64,000 nucleotides of DNA from Paenibacillus sp. G2S3 (GCF_030123105.1 NZ_CP126095.1:2542001-2606000), one strand, 5' to 3'; shown: positions 8,121 to 20,324, counted from the first letter of the stretch. Notes: generated from the sequence alone by a model not told the origin. Program-made: numbers and translations.

Positions 8121-9146
8121 TTATTTCATTTTTAATAGCTGAGGAATTTCTCCGAGCAGCCAATCTCTCGTTGTTGCATCACTGGAGGTCTTCATGATGT
8201 CTTGTGTATAGACATATTCGTTCTTGACGGCGGGCAGGCTTTTCCAGATAGGACTTTTTAATAGATTTTCTGTGGATTGTTTTGCTTCATCCGCGACTGG
8301 AGTCAAGAGGAATATCCGGTCTCCGGCATATTCTTTCAGGACTTCCATAGATACTTCCTGGAAGCCTTTACCTTCATCCAGTACCTTCTGAATAGCTGGA
8401 GTTGGCTTGAAGCCTTTCTCCCCATAAAGGACCTGTGAAAGTCCGGTCGCCGCCATTATAAACAGTCTGTCTCCTGGATAATAAGTGAAGACCGCAGCTG
8501 TTTCACCTTCTTGCATACCAGCGGACTTCAATTGTTTCCACATGGCCTCTTCAGCGGTTTTATACTGGGCTAGCCATGCTTCTGCTTCTGTTGTTTTACC
8601 AAGAATTCCACCAATGTCCAGCATTCGTTCTTGTAATGGGGCAAAGGTATCAAAAATGATTGTAGGTGCGATTTTGGACAGCTGCTCAAAATCAGTTTCA
8701 TCTGTGCCCGCATAAATAATCAAATCAGGTTGAAGTTCCAGCGTCTTTTCCAGATTGATAGGGAACCCTACATCCTCGACACCTTGAAGCTGATCTTCAA
8801 AAACCTGACCCTCACCCATGGAAAGTGGATATCCTACCGCTTGCACACCAAGAGCGAGTAGATCACCATAGGTTTCTCCTGAATAAATCACGCGCTTAGG
8901 GTTAACAGGAATTTCTACGGTATGACCTATGTAATCCGTGTAGGAGCGAGTAGTTGCCGCAGTTTCATTAGTGTCCTTGTCGGATGTTTCTGGAGAAGGT
9001 GCAGTGGTAGCTGAAGTATTATTTCCGGCTGCGTGAGACGCATTGTTCTTGGCTGGTTGTTCTTCCGAGTTTCCGCACGCGAGTAGTAATGTAGTCATCA
9101 GTAAGAGTACACATAACACGGCGAACGGTTGTCTTACCTTATTCAT
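8121..9146 (-). CDS. Iron-siderophore ABC transporter substrate-binding lipoprotein
   Basis: 341 residues. A type II signal peptide ends in LLLAC (lipid-modified cysteine near residue 24), followed by a Ser/Thr/Ala-rich linker and a class III periplasmic binding fold of the FhuD/FeuA/YfiY kind, with KRVIYSGETYGDLLALG at the start of the domain and KEYAGDRIFLL near the end. It would capture ferric siderophore outside the membrane. It is the paralogue of the C-terminal half of the neighbouring regulator. A strong Fur box lies upstream. Which siderophore it binds cannot be told. Confidence 0.93.
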   Translation of the reverse strand: MNKVRQPFAVLCVLLLMTTLLLACGNSEEQPAKNNASHAAGNNTSATTAPSPETSDKDTNETAATTRSYTDYIGHTVEIPVNPKRVIYSGETYGDLLALGVQAVGYPLSMGEGQVFEDQLQGVEDVGFPINLEKTLELQPDLIIYAGTDETDFEQLSKIAPTIIFDTFAPLQERMLDIGGILGKTTEAEAWLAQYKTAEEAMWKQLKSAGMQEGETAAVFTYYPGDRLFIMAATGLSQVLYGEKGFKPTPAIQKVLDEGKGFQEVSMEVLKEYAGDRIFLLTPVADEAKQSTENLLKSPIWKSLPAVKNEYVYTQDIMKTSSDATTRDWLLGEIPQLLKMK

Positions 9147-9181
9147 ATAATATTGCCTCCCTAAAATATGTAGCGATCACC

Positions 9182-9200
9182 AATAATGATAATCATTCTC
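9182..9200. promoter_or_regulatory. Fur box upstream of the siderophore-binding lipoprotein gene
   Basis: AATAATGATAATCATTCTC agrees at 17 of 19 positions with the classical 19-bp Fur box. It sits about 35-55 nt upstream of the lipoprotein start, in the promoter region. Confidence 0.88.
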
Positions 9201-9295
9201 GATGAAAACTATCATAATTTAAAGTCTTCTTTTACTCAATGGACAAAACACATTATGGCTATTTGATTTGTACAAGCCTATTGTTCTGACGTGGC

Positions 9296-9332
9296 TCAAA
9301 AAGTCCTAATGTAGAGTAACTACAATAGGACT
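9296..9332 (-). terminator. Intrinsic terminator after the GH29 gene
   Basis: AGTCCTAATGTAG and CTACAATAGGACT form a 13-bp stem with one mismatch around a 5-nt loop; on the minus strand it is followed by TTTTT. It lies just past the fucosidase stop codon. Confidence 0.75.
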
Positions 9333-9353
9333 GCTGAGCAAACACTTTTTGTC

Positions 9354-10814
9354 TTAATCCAATTCAATTCGCAGAACAACCGGAGTCTCACTGCGTACGG
9401 AGGTTGTTTTTATAACCAAGGCTTCCTCCGTTCTGTCCCAAGTAGGCCGTTCATCAAAGCCTAAGATATGGATATCTTTTATCATCCCATGGAAGTGAAC
9501 GGACTTTTCTTTAAGAGATTGGATATGAACGATCCCATTCTCTGGATATACAAGAACGGTAGCGTAAAGATAACTGCCTTTCACCGTAAAGCGGATATCT
9601 TCACTTGTGAAGTTTTTTGTGGTTCCATCCGTGAATTGACCTTCGATGATCTTCGTAGGACCTTCACCGAAGATGCGCCAGTAAGTCGTGTCATAGATCG
9701 CTTCACCATTCACCTTTAGCCAATCTCCGATGCCAAGCAGAATCTCCCGATCCTCTGCGGGAATGCTGCCATCCGCTTTAGGACCTATATTCAGCAGCAA
9801 GCTGCCATTTTTACTTACGATATCTACTAGATCTCTGATGATTTCTTCAGTAGATTTATAGTCATTATCCGCTGTATAACACCATGAATTTTTGGCTACT
9901 GCTGTATCCGTCTGCCAGAAATAAGGCTTAAGCTCAGCAAAATGACCTCGCTCAATATCCGGGATCGCTGAGCCAAACATAAATGCATCATGCTTATAAT
10001 TAATTGCAACCGGAGTTCCCCATTCCTCTCCTTTATTGTAATAGTAAGCGGCGAACTTTTTGAGATAGGGTTTGAAGGCGGCTGTATGAATCCACCAATC
10101 AAAGTAAAAGACCTTCGGCTGATAATTGTCCACCAGCTCACAGCAGCGAATTAACCAATCCTCCAGAAATTCTTGATTGGGCGGGGAGCCGAATAAATCT
10201 TGATGGTCTGGTTCGGGCATAGCTGGCCAATAGAAATCACCACATACAAGCGGTTCCTGGATATCGGAATCAAATTCCTTGCCATGAGACAGAAAGAACC
10301 AGTGCTCAGCTCTATGGGAAGATACACAAAACTCTAATCCCTGCTGCTCAAAGGCGCTTTTCATTTCACCCACTAAATCCCGCATAGGACCCATTTCATA
10401 TGTGTTATAGTTGGAGTAAGCGCTTTTATACATTTGCAAGCCGTCATGATGCTCTGCGACTGGCATTACGTATTTGGCACCAGATAATTTGAAGAGATTA
10501 GCCCATTCCTCAGCGTTGAAGTGGTCGGCCTTGAACAAAGGAATAAAATCCTTATACCCAAAAGCTTTATGCTCTCCATAAGTAGCAAGGTGGTGCTCAT
10601 ATTCCCGTGATCCCTGGATATACATATTTCGGGGATACCATTCATTGGCGAAGGCCGGAATAGAATAAAGACCCCAATGAATGAAAATACCAAACTTGGC
10701 TTGCTGATACCACGCAGGTACTTGAAATTGACTTAGAGAATCCCATTCGGCTTTGAATCTTCCATTCGAGATTGTATCTTCGATTACTTTTAAATAATTG
10801 CTTTTATCCATCAT
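9354..10814 (-). CDS. Alpha-L-fucosidase, glycoside hydrolase family 29
   Basis: 486 residues, no signal peptide, so intracellular. The N-terminal catalytic barrel has the GH29 landmarks FGIFIHWGLYSIPAFANEWY and YVMPVAEHHDGLQMY, and FYFDWWIH supplies the predicted nucleophile D239. GSLLLNIGPKADGSIP closes the barrel and a beta-sandwich tail follows. It removes terminal alpha-linked L-fucose from oligosaccharides by a retaining mechanism. Two adjacent ATG codons exist; 10814 is used with AAAGGATGA upstream. It is divergent from an AraC regulator at 10934 that probably controls it. Confidence 0.93.
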   Translation of the reverse strand: MMDKSNYLKVIEDTISNGRFKAEWDSLSQFQVPAWYQQAKFGIFIHWGLYSIPAFANEWYPRNMYIQGSREYEHHLATYGEHKAFGYKDFIPLFKADHFNAEEWANLFKLSGAKYVMPVAEHHDGLQMYKSAYSNYNTYEMGPMRDLVGEMKSAFEQQGLEFCVSSHRAEHWFFLSHGKEFDSDIQEPLVCGDFYWPAMPEPDHQDLFGSPPNQEFLEDWLIRCCELVDNYQPKVFYFDWWIHTAAFKPYLKKFAAYYYNKGEEWGTPVAINYKHDAFMFGSAIPDIERGHFAELKPYFWQTDTAVAKNSWCYTADNDYKSTEEIIRDLVDIVSKNGSLLLNIGPKADGSIPAEDREILLGIGDWLKVNGEAIYDTTYWRIFGEGPTKIIEGQFTDGTTKNFTSEDIRFTVKGSYLYATVLVYPENGIVHIQSLKEKSVHFHGMIKDIHILGFDERPTWDRTEEALVIKTTSVRSETPVVLRIELD

Positions 10815-10933
10815 TTTGTGCTCATCCTTTCAACGTTTATTTCTTCTTCATTGTAGGGTTTGGATGGGGGAATCAAAATGTAGGACATTAACTTTTAGAT
10901 GTACAAAACTAACCTAATAAGGCGGAATAAGGG

Positions 10934-11764
10934 ATGGGTAACCAGGCTTTGCTTACAAATTATTTATCCAATTTAAAGGTTGATTTATTTATGGCTGACT
11001 ACAATCTTTGTGGCCTAGACTGGAGAGATATTGACTATACCCCTGACTATAGTAAATTTTATTTTATTTGCGCGGGGGAGGGCTGGTTAAAAATTGGGGA
11101 TCAAGAATATTATCCTAAGCCTGGTCAGCTTTTTTTGATGCCTGAGGGAGTTAAGCAATCTTATTCTTGTATAAGTGATCAACCCTTTGAGAAGTATTGG
11201 TGCCATTTCAGTGCAAAAGTCGGAGACCTTAATCTGTTCAAAATGATTGAGTTAAGCCATGTATGTAGAGATATAGATCATCAAGTAATCCAAGAGATAT
11301 TCAGCAGCCTGACAAGTCATATGAAGTCTGATGCTGTGTATGCACAATTGTTAGCCAAAAGTAAGTTAATGGAGTTATTTTCTTATTTTATTATGAATAC
11401 CGATGTAGACGATATTATCTTTAGGAATTTGGCCTCTGTTGAAAAATTAACAAAAATCTTAGCATACATTGATGCCCATATCGAGCAGAATCTCACCATA
11501 CATGAGCTAGCGGAGATGGCTTATATGCATCCCAACTATTTTATTCGTCTATTTAAACAGCAAATCGGAGTTCCTCCCATTCAGTATATCACCAGAAAAA
11601 AGATTGCTAAGGCCAAGGAGCTACTGAGGAGCACACAAAGCACTGTCGGAGAAATTGCACAGGATCTCGGGTTTAGTGATCTCTATTATTTCTCCAAACA
11701 ATTCAAGAAAAATGTAGGGCTGAGCCCTTCGGAGTTCAGACAAGGAATGTTAGCCCTGAAATAA
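10934..11764 (+). CDS. AraC family transcriptional regulator with cupin sensor domain
   Basis: 276 residues. The N-terminal AraC_binding cupin (about residues 20-160, with GEGWLKIGDQEYYPKPGQL) is followed by two helix-turn-helix motifs (about 175-276), ending in the signature DLYYFSKQFKKNVGLSPSE. Such regulators bind sugars and activate nearby catabolic genes. It is divergent from the GH29 fucosidase with a 119-nt intergenic region, the likely shared control region. The start ATG follows GGCGGAATAAGGG. It converges on lacZ over a shared terminator. Confidence 0.93.
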   Translation: MGNQALLTNYLSNLKVDLFMADYNLCGLDWRDIDYTPDYSKFYFICAGEGWLKIGDQEYYPKPGQLFLMPEGVKQSYSCISDQPFEKYWCHFSAKVGDLNLFKMIELSHVCRDIDHQVIQEIFSSLTSHMKSDAVYAQLLAKSKLMELFSYFIMNTDVDDIIFRNLASVEKLTKILAYIDAHIEQNLTIHELAEMAYMHPNYFIRLFKQQIGVPPIQYITRKKIAKAKELLRSTQSTVGEIAQDLGFSDLYYFSKQFKKNVGLSPSEFRQGMLALK

Positions 11765-11767
11765 ATA

Positions 11768-11816
11768 GAAAAAGGCCGTCCTGTTTGGTAGAATCCAACC
11801 AGGACGGCCTTTTTTA
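11768..11816. terminator. Bidirectional intrinsic terminator between araC-type gene and lacZ
   Basis: AAAAAGGCCGTCCTG pairs with CAGGACGGCCTTTTT around a short internal hairpin (TTGG/CCAA). A-tracts and T-tracts on both sides allow it to work for the rightward AraC gene and the leftward beta-galactosidase gene. Confidence 0.92.
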
Positions 11817-11826
11817 ATCGATGAAA

Positions 11827-14967
<3,141 letters not shown>

Positions 14968-15039
14968 TTATTATATTCATATTATAAAATGGAGTAATGT
15001 TAAGAGATATAAAAGATTTTTCATCATTAATAACAAAAT

Positions 15040-15879
15040 ATGAAACGAGTGATTGTGTTGGAGAGCAAGATTATTTTTTGCCAAACGGAAGATACGAACA
15101 TGCTGCCGCTGTATGCTACAACGATAGGCTTTTGGGAGCATCAGGCAGAAACCATACGTCCTACTGGATTTCCGGATTATCAAATACATCAGATTCACGA
15201 GGGCAAAGGGGAACTTGTCATTCATGAGAAACGATATATTGTCGGTCCAGGGGATGTTTTCTTTTTGTTCCCGAATATTACGCATTCGTATGCGCCAATC
15301 AGCAGTAAGTGGAAGCTGTCATGGATTTCATTCAATGGTAGAGAGGCCGGTCAAATGCTGCTATACGCAGGAATCCGTGAATCAGGACCTGCAAAATTGA
15401 AGGAGGATAAGTGGCTAAATCCTTTTAAGGAAATGCTCAACTTGTCAGATAGCAATGATCTGGAAACGAATCTGGAACGATCCAAACAACTTTATGCGCT
15501 GCTGCTAGATTTAAAAAGCAACCTAGTCTCTCCTCTAAATGAGGCTCTGGAATTGGAACGAATAAAACCTGTGCTTCATCATATAGAAAGTAATCTACAT
15601 AGGGCGCTTCCATTAAAGGAACTTGCGGAGGCTATCGCGGTGTCGCCACAGTACTTATGTAGGCTTTTTCAAAAAACAATTCATGATCGACCAGTAACCT
15701 ATATCAACAAGCAACGTATCAACTTGAGTAAACAGCTAATGTTTAATGAACGAGATAAAAAAATGTATGAAATTGCTCAGTTAGTGGGCTTTGAAAATGC
15801 CAGCTATTTTTGTTTAGTCTTTAAGCGGTTGACCGGGATGAGTCCTGAGCAATTTAAACAGCTGCATGGTTTGGACTAG
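15040..15879 (+). CDS. AraC family transcriptional regulator with cupin sensor domain
   Basis: 279 residues. The cupin domain (IHEGKGELVIHEKRYIVGPG) is followed by two helix-turn-helix motifs ending ENASYFCLVFKRLTGMSPEQ. It faces away from lacZ, about 100 nt apart, so it is the obvious candidate for galactoside-responsive control. The start is uncertain: ATG 15040 has no clear RBS, and an in-frame ATG at 15100 follows GGAAGATACGAAC. Confidence 0.9.
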   Translation: MKRVIVLESKIIFCQTEDTNMLPLYATTIGFWEHQAETIRPTGFPDYQIHQIHEGKGELVIHEKRYIVGPGDVFFLFPNITHSYAPISSKWKLSWISFNGREAGQMLLYAGIRESGPAKLKEDKWLNPFKEMLNLSDSNDLETNLERSKQLYALLLDLKSNLVSPLNEALELERIKPVLHHIESNLHRALPLKELAEAIAVSPQYLCRLFQKTIHDRPVTYINKQRINLSKQLMFNERDKKMYEIAQLVGFENASYFCLVFKRLTGMSPEQFKQLHGLD

Positions 15880-16085
15880 AGAGATAGAGTTGCCTCTTGG
15901 CCTTATGATAAACGCTTACTTGTTAGCGTCTAGCACTCCATGATATAGTTTAATTGAGTTCATATGTTGTTTATTTCACGAATTCGCTCATTCTTTTGCA
16001 TAGTTAGTATGTTCACCTGAAATCAATACATAGAACCAAATTTATGATTAGATATCCAGTTAAGCATCAGGAAGGAGACATCAAT

Positions 16086-16991
16086 TTGAATGAGAAGTTA
16101 AAAGAGGCCTATGAACGTTTGGACTTGCCTGAAGACATTACCCGGGAGGAACTGAATAAAAAGTTTGATTTGCTCTTAAAACGTCGTAAATCAAACTCTT
16201 CAGAAACTGAGGCGGCAGCCTATGAAGAAGAATTTCTGGCTTTCAAAACGATCCTAGACGGGTTGGATCAGCAGGAAATTCAGGAGGCGGAGGATAAGCG
16301 GCTAGAGAAATGGGGAGCATTTTCCGGCATAGCGCGTAAATCGGAGAATTTTTTTAGGCTTTATAAGGTCCATACTTTTGTGTCTATCATCGTGCTGTTG
16401 GTGCTAATCTTTGGAGGTAACGCTCTTTATAATCAATATCAAGCTAAAAAATATGAAGCTTCACTTCCGCCAGTGGATGTAACTATCATGTTCCTAGGAA
16501 ACTATGAATCCCAGGATCCATCAGGTAAGGATGAAGAGCTTAAACAAGAGATAGTCAATCGTTATCCAGCTTGGAAGCGTGTGAAGACGGAAGTAGTATA
16601 CCTACCCTCAACAGGTGGAGAAGGTGGAGGCGCGTTAGACATGACTTATATCCAGCGCGCGATGGCGATGCTGGCGGCGGATCGTCCGGATATTCTTATT
16701 TTGGATGATGCTACTTTTGATTGGATCGGACAGCAGCAAGGACTTAAGAATCTGGAACCGTTTGTGAAATCAGCGGGACTTCCTTCAGATGATATTCGTT
16801 TGAAACGTATTAAAAATACGGAGAACGGCGAAGAATGGATCACTGGCGTAGATATTACAGATACGAAGTTTGCTACAGATCTTCCGATTCACTCACGTAA
16901 GATGATCATCGGGGTGTTTGGAGAAGGTGAAGATAAGAACAAATCAACTGATTTTGTTGAATTCTTAGTGGGGCAAATGACTGCCAAATAA
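16086..16991 (+). CDS. Single-pass membrane protein with J-domain-like N-terminus, function unknown
   Basis: 301 residues from a TTG start at 16086, preferred over ATG 16044 because AAGGAG lies at the right distance. The acidic, helical N-terminal ~75 residues (YERLDLPEDITREELNKKF, then EEFLAFKTILDGL) resemble a J domain without the HPD motif. A single membrane span follows (about 95-115). The outer ~185 residues contain MAMLAADRPDILILDDATFDW and LKNLEPFVKSAG, reminiscent of extracellular solute-binding proteins. No operon partner. The protein is not recognised further; a membrane-tethered binding or sensing role is only a guess. Confidence 0.7.
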   Translation: MNEKLKEAYERLDLPEDITREELNKKFDLLLKRRKSNSSETEAAAYEEEFLAFKTILDGLDQQEIQEAEDKRLEKWGAFSGIARKSENFFRLYKVHTFVSIIVLLVLIFGGNALYNQYQAKKYEASLPPVDVTIMFLGNYESQDPSGKDEELKQEIVNRYPAWKRVKTEVVYLPSTGGEGGGALDMTYIQRAMAMLAADRPDILILDDATFDWIGQQQGLKNLEPFVKSAGLPSDDIRLKRIKNTENGEEWITGVDITDTKFATDLPIHSRKMIIGVFGEGEDKNKSTDFVEFLVGQMTAK

Positions 16992-17025
16992 ATGAGTATG
17001 TTATAAATGGACTTGTGTTATAAAG

Positions 17026-17066
17026 GTCGATGTCGTATGGATTCTCATACGATATCGGCTTTTTTG
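17026..17066 (+). terminator. Intrinsic terminator after the J-domain-like membrane protein gene
   Basis: GTCGATGTCGTATG pairs with CATACGATATCGGC around GATTCT, with one wobble/mismatch, followed by TTTTTT. Confidence 0.85.
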
Positions 17067-17172
17067 TTGTTCATATCAAAGGAGTTCATGATATTTATGA
17101 TCTATAGCCCTTGCGATAAGTCTGAATTGACGGATGCGAACTGAAATCACTATAATAATTTATATAGATATG

Positions 17173-17200
17173 AACTAAGTAATATAAATATAAACTAAGT
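17173..17200 (+). promoter_or_regulatory. Direct repeat AACTAAGT upstream of the GH51 gene, candidate operator
   Basis: AACTAAGT occurs at 17173-17180 and 17193-17200, spaced 20 bp (about two helical turns), 33 nt before the GH51 start. The same AACTAAG occurs at 19975-19981 upstream of the ArsR-type gene. Sharing between the regulator and its neighbour suggests one operator family, but the motif is short and AT-rich. Confidence 0.4.
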
Positions 17201-17232
17201 TGAATTGAATTCGATAAGGGAGTGATGAAAGA

Positions 17233-19614
17233 ATGAAGACAAAAGAAACTCTGACCATACATACACAGAAGCGTGGTGCAGTATTAGATGATTTATTCGG
17301 GATTTTCTTTGAGGATTTAAATCATGCGGCAGATGGTGGACTTTATGCTGAGCTGGTTCAGAATCGATCCTTTGAATTTGATCCGATTGACCGGGCCGAT
17401 TATCATGCGTTAATGGCTTGGGAGCCAGTGGAACGTGGAGATGGAAAAGCCGTAATCACCGTGGAAGATAGCGAGCCCTTGAATGATCGTAATCCGCATT
17501 ATGTAGCCGTTGATATTGTGGCTGAGGGTGACGGCGTTGGGCTGATGAATCTGGGATTCAATAGTGGCATTCCAGTAAAAGAGGGCGAGAATTATAAGTT
17601 CTCGATATATGCTCGTCGAGAGACAAGCTTTGATGTATCCCTTATCGTAACCATTGAAAGTATTAATGGCACCGTTCTTGGTGAAACGGAAATAGGCATA
17701 AATAACTCTGAATGGACACGATACGAAGCAGTAATTAAGGCTAATGCTACGGATAATAGCTCACGTCTTGTAATCGTTACCAAAGGGAGCGGAAAGGTAT
17801 ATCTGGACATGGTTTCTCTCTTTCCAGAGAAGACCTTTATGAGCAGACCCGGGGGTATGCGTGAAGATATTTCACTGTTACTCGCCGATTTAAAGCCTAA
17901 ATTTATGCGGTTTCCGGGAGGTTGTCTGGTGCATGATGGTTCTTTGAATCCAGATGACAGAGATTCCATGTATAGATGGAAGAATACAATTGGCGATGTG
18001 GCACAAAGGCCGGCAAGGCGGAATAACTGGTCCTACAATCAGACGCTTGGGTTAGGATATTTTGAATATTTTCAGTTCTGTGAGGATATTGGAGCTAAGC
18101 CGATTCCTGTTCTTCCGGGAGGCTACGATCCGCATCATAAACGTATGGTGCCGCTGGATGAATTGATGCCCTGGGTTGAGGATGCACTGGATTTGATCGA
18201 ATTTGCCAATGGTGACCCTACATCCAAGTGGGGCAGCATACGTGCGGAGCTTGGTCACAGGGAACCTTTTAACCTAGAGTATATCGGCATCGGCAATGAA
18301 GAGGTAGGCGCACCCTTTTTCGAGCGATATCCTTACTTTCATCAAGCCATTAAAGAGAAATATCCAGAAATTAAGGTCATTAATTCGAGCGGTCCATTCT
18401 CTGCAGGTAAGGAATATGAACGGGGCTGGACATCGGCAAAAGAGAATAGGTCTGATCTCGTAGACGAGCATTACTACTGTACTCCAGAATGGTTTCTGGC
18501 AAATCATCATCGTTATGATGACTTTAAGGCGGATGAACCGAAAGTATTCTTAGGCGAATATGCTTCATGGGGCAATACCTATTATAACGCGCTAGTGGAA
18601 GCGGCTTTTATGACGGGACTTCAGAACAACGCTCATGCGGTTGGCTTGGCATGTTATGCGCCTATGCTCTGCAATGTGGATTATATTAACTGGAAGCCGG
18701 ATCTAATCTGGTTTAATAATCATGAGGTGTACGGAACTGCGAACTACTATGTTCAAAAGCTATTCATGAACCATCAGGGAGATCAGCTACTGGAGATAAA
18801 AGCGAACGGCTTCACAGCACCCGAGGAACGCAGAAATGAAGCGATCACAGGAGCGGTTAGCTTGGGCGTGGATGCATCCGCTGCTCGATATTCAGATATC
18901 ACATTGGTGAACAATATTACGGGAGAAGTGAAGACGTATTCTGATCTGTCAGAAGAAGTATCAAACCTGCCTGAGCCTGCTCAGAATGGAACGGCCACAA
19001 GAACAATAGAGCTTGGAGAGACGAACTGGGAGAGCTATACCTTGAATTTTAAGGCTACGAGAACTGCAGGGAATAAAGGGTTTGTGTTCTATTTTGGCAA
19101 AGCTGATGATCAGAATCATTTGTATTGGGAACTAGGTGGCTGGCAGAATCAGGATTCCATTGTGGCCTCTATCATTAACGGGAGAAACTCAGTCCTGACG
19201 CATTCAATGTTTACGGTTGAAACAGACGTAGAATACGATCTGAAGCTAGAAGTATCAGGCAGACATATTCGTACTTATATTAACGGAGAGCTGATCAATG
19301 AGACGGAGGACAAACTTCCGGTCATCGAACCGCTGTATTACACAGCAAGTGTGGAGGATTCCACAGGGGATATCATTCTTAAAACAGTGAACGTACAAGA
19401 GAGCAGCGTTTCTGCTGAGATTATATTAGAAGAGTTGGCAAAAAAGGACTTGTCCGTCGCAGTATATGTACTGTCGGGATACAAGCTTGAGGATGAAAAT
19501 AACTTCGAGAATAAAGAGCTTGTCTCCCCTAAACAAAGCAATTTTACGACAGTGGGCAGCAGCTTTACTTATGAGTTTCCGAAGCAATCCGTAACGATTT
19601 TTAGAATAAAATAA
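17233..19614 (+). CDS. Alpha-L-arabinofuranosidase, glycoside hydrolase family 51, with inserted and appended sandwich domains
   Basis: 793 residues, larger than the ~500-residue core GH51 enzymes. The start GIFFEDLNHAADGGLYAEL is a GH51 hallmark. A CBM4_9-like beta-sandwich is inserted at about residues 85-195, the barrel resumes with KFMRFPGGCLVHD, IGIGNEEVG gives acid/base E356 and VFLGEYASWG gives nucleophile E442. A concanavalin-like domain (about 590-710, VFYFGKADDQNHLYWELGG) precedes the C-terminus. It removes terminal arabinofuranose from arabinan, arabinoxylan or arabino-xyloglucan fragments; no signal peptide. RBS AAGGGAGTG. Confidence 0.93.
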   Translation: MKTKETLTIHTQKRGAVLDDLFGIFFEDLNHAADGGLYAELVQNRSFEFDPIDRADYHALMAWEPVERGDGKAVITVEDSEPLNDRNPHYVAVDIVAEGDGVGLMNLGFNSGIPVKEGENYKFSIYARRETSFDVSLIVTIESINGTVLGETEIGINNSEWTRYEAVIKANATDNSSRLVIVTKGSGKVYLDMVSLFPEKTFMSRPGGMREDISLLLADLKPKFMRFPGGCLVHDGSLNPDDRDSMYRWKNTIGDVAQRPARRNNWSYNQTLGLGYFEYFQFCEDIGAKPIPVLPGGYDPHHKRMVPLDELMPWVEDALDLIEFANGDPTSKWGSIRAELGHREPFNLEYIGIGNEEVGAPFFERYPYFHQAIKEKYPEIKVINSSGPFSAGKEYERGWTSAKENRSDLVDEHYYCTPEWFLANHHRYDDFKADEPKVFLGEYASWGNTYYNALVEAAFMTGLQNNAHAVGLACYAPMLCNVDYINWKPDLIWFNNHEVYGTANYYVQKLFMNHQGDQLLEIKANGFTAPEERRNEAITGAVSLGVDASAARYSDITLVNNITGEVKTYSDLSEEVSNLPEPAQNGTATRTIELGETNWESYTLNFKATRTAGNKGFVFYFGKADDQNHLYWELGGWQNQDSIVASIINGRNSVLTHSMFTVETDVEYDLKLEVSGRHIRTYINGELINETEDKLPVIEPLYYTASVEDSTGDIILKTVNVQESSVSAEIILEELAKKDLSVAVYVLSGYKLEDENNFENKELVSPKQSNFTTVGSSFTYEFPKQSVTIFRIK

Positions 19615-19617
19615 AAA

Positions 19618-19908
19618 TTATAAACGCCTCATTGAATCTTTAGTGTTACAAAGATCCAATGGGGCGTTTCTGTGATTCTTTATGGCGGTGTCTAGCCGTT
19701 CACCCGCAGACGAATCACATTCCAGGATATTCTCGGTCATGATCGGTGCAATACCATTAATAGCTGGCCGATGCAGACCATCTTTACACGGTTCACATGT
19801 TTTAGTAATGTAATGAGACAGCAGCCACGACCAGTGTTCTTCTAGTGTGTATACATCTTCGAACTCTAATTTTCTTCTTGCTCTTTTTCTTAGCTTGAAT
19901 ATAATCAC
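19618..19908 (-). CDS. Possible small protein of 96 residues, unknown; may not be real
   Basis: An open frame from GTG 19908 with a C-x-x-C pair (CEPCKDG) and a basic N-terminus. No convincing ribosome binding site, and its last 15 codons run through the GH51 terminator hairpin. It is the only open frame of note in the otherwise gene-free stretch 19671-20036, which besides holds the AT-rich promoter region of the ArsR-type gene. Confidence 0.2.
   Translation of the reverse strand: MIIFKLRKRARRKLEFEDVYTLEEHWSWLLSHYITKTCEPCKDGLHRPAINGIAPIMTENILECDSSAGERLDTAIKNHRNAPLDLCNTKDSMRRL
19623..19670 (+). terminator. Stem-loop terminator after the GH51 gene
   Basis: AAACGCCTCATTG pairs with CAATGGGGCGTTT (one G-U) and an inner ATCTTT/AAAGAT stem continues it, directly after the GH51 stop codon. 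The following T-run is weak (TCTGTGATTCTTT). Confidence 0.65.
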
Positions 19909-20036
19909 AGGTAGTAGCTACAATGCATCCATACTTATCTCGTTTATGTAAAATCAATGATTAATATTATTGTTAACTAAGAAATTGATTTGTGAATACA
20001 TAAAAATACTAATTCAAAGGCATAGGAGACAATAAA

Positions 20037-20324
20037 ATGCACTTAACTACAGATACAGAATCGCTTCGAGTCTATGAAGCACTTGCAAGTGAAGTCAGGT
20101 TAAGGATTATCGAACTACTAGACCGAAAAGAGATGCATATTAAAGAACTGGCTGCCGAGCTCTATCTAAGTAGTGCGATGGTTAGCACCCATGTTGCCAA
20201 GCTGCAAAAAGCAGGCCTGATTAACTCTAAAATGAGACGTGTGGATGGAGGCACATATAAGTACTGCTCACTGTCTACGAACTGCCTGCAGATTAAATTA
20301 TCAGGATCTAGGGGAATCTGCTAA
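20037..20324 (+). CDS. ArsR-type winged-helix regulator, probably truncated by a frameshift
   Basis: 95 residues. ALASEVRLRIIELLDR, IKELAAEL and AMVSTHVAKLQKAGL form an ArsR winged helix. Several Paenibacillus regulators beginning MHI...ESLRVYEALAS are about 300 residues long, with a large C-terminal domain, and sit near hemicellulase genes; this one stops after LQIKLSGSRGIC. A shift of frame at about 20312 gives ESANQIL then a stop, which looks like a few more family residues, suggesting a decayed remnant. It follows the GH51 gene and may still bind DNA. A short standalone ArsR protein is the alternative. Confidence 0.6.
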   Translation: MHLTTDTESLRVYEALASEVRLRIIELLDRKEMHIKELAAELYLSSAMVSTHVAKLQKAGLINSKMRRVDGGTYKYCSLSTNCLQIKLSGSRGIC

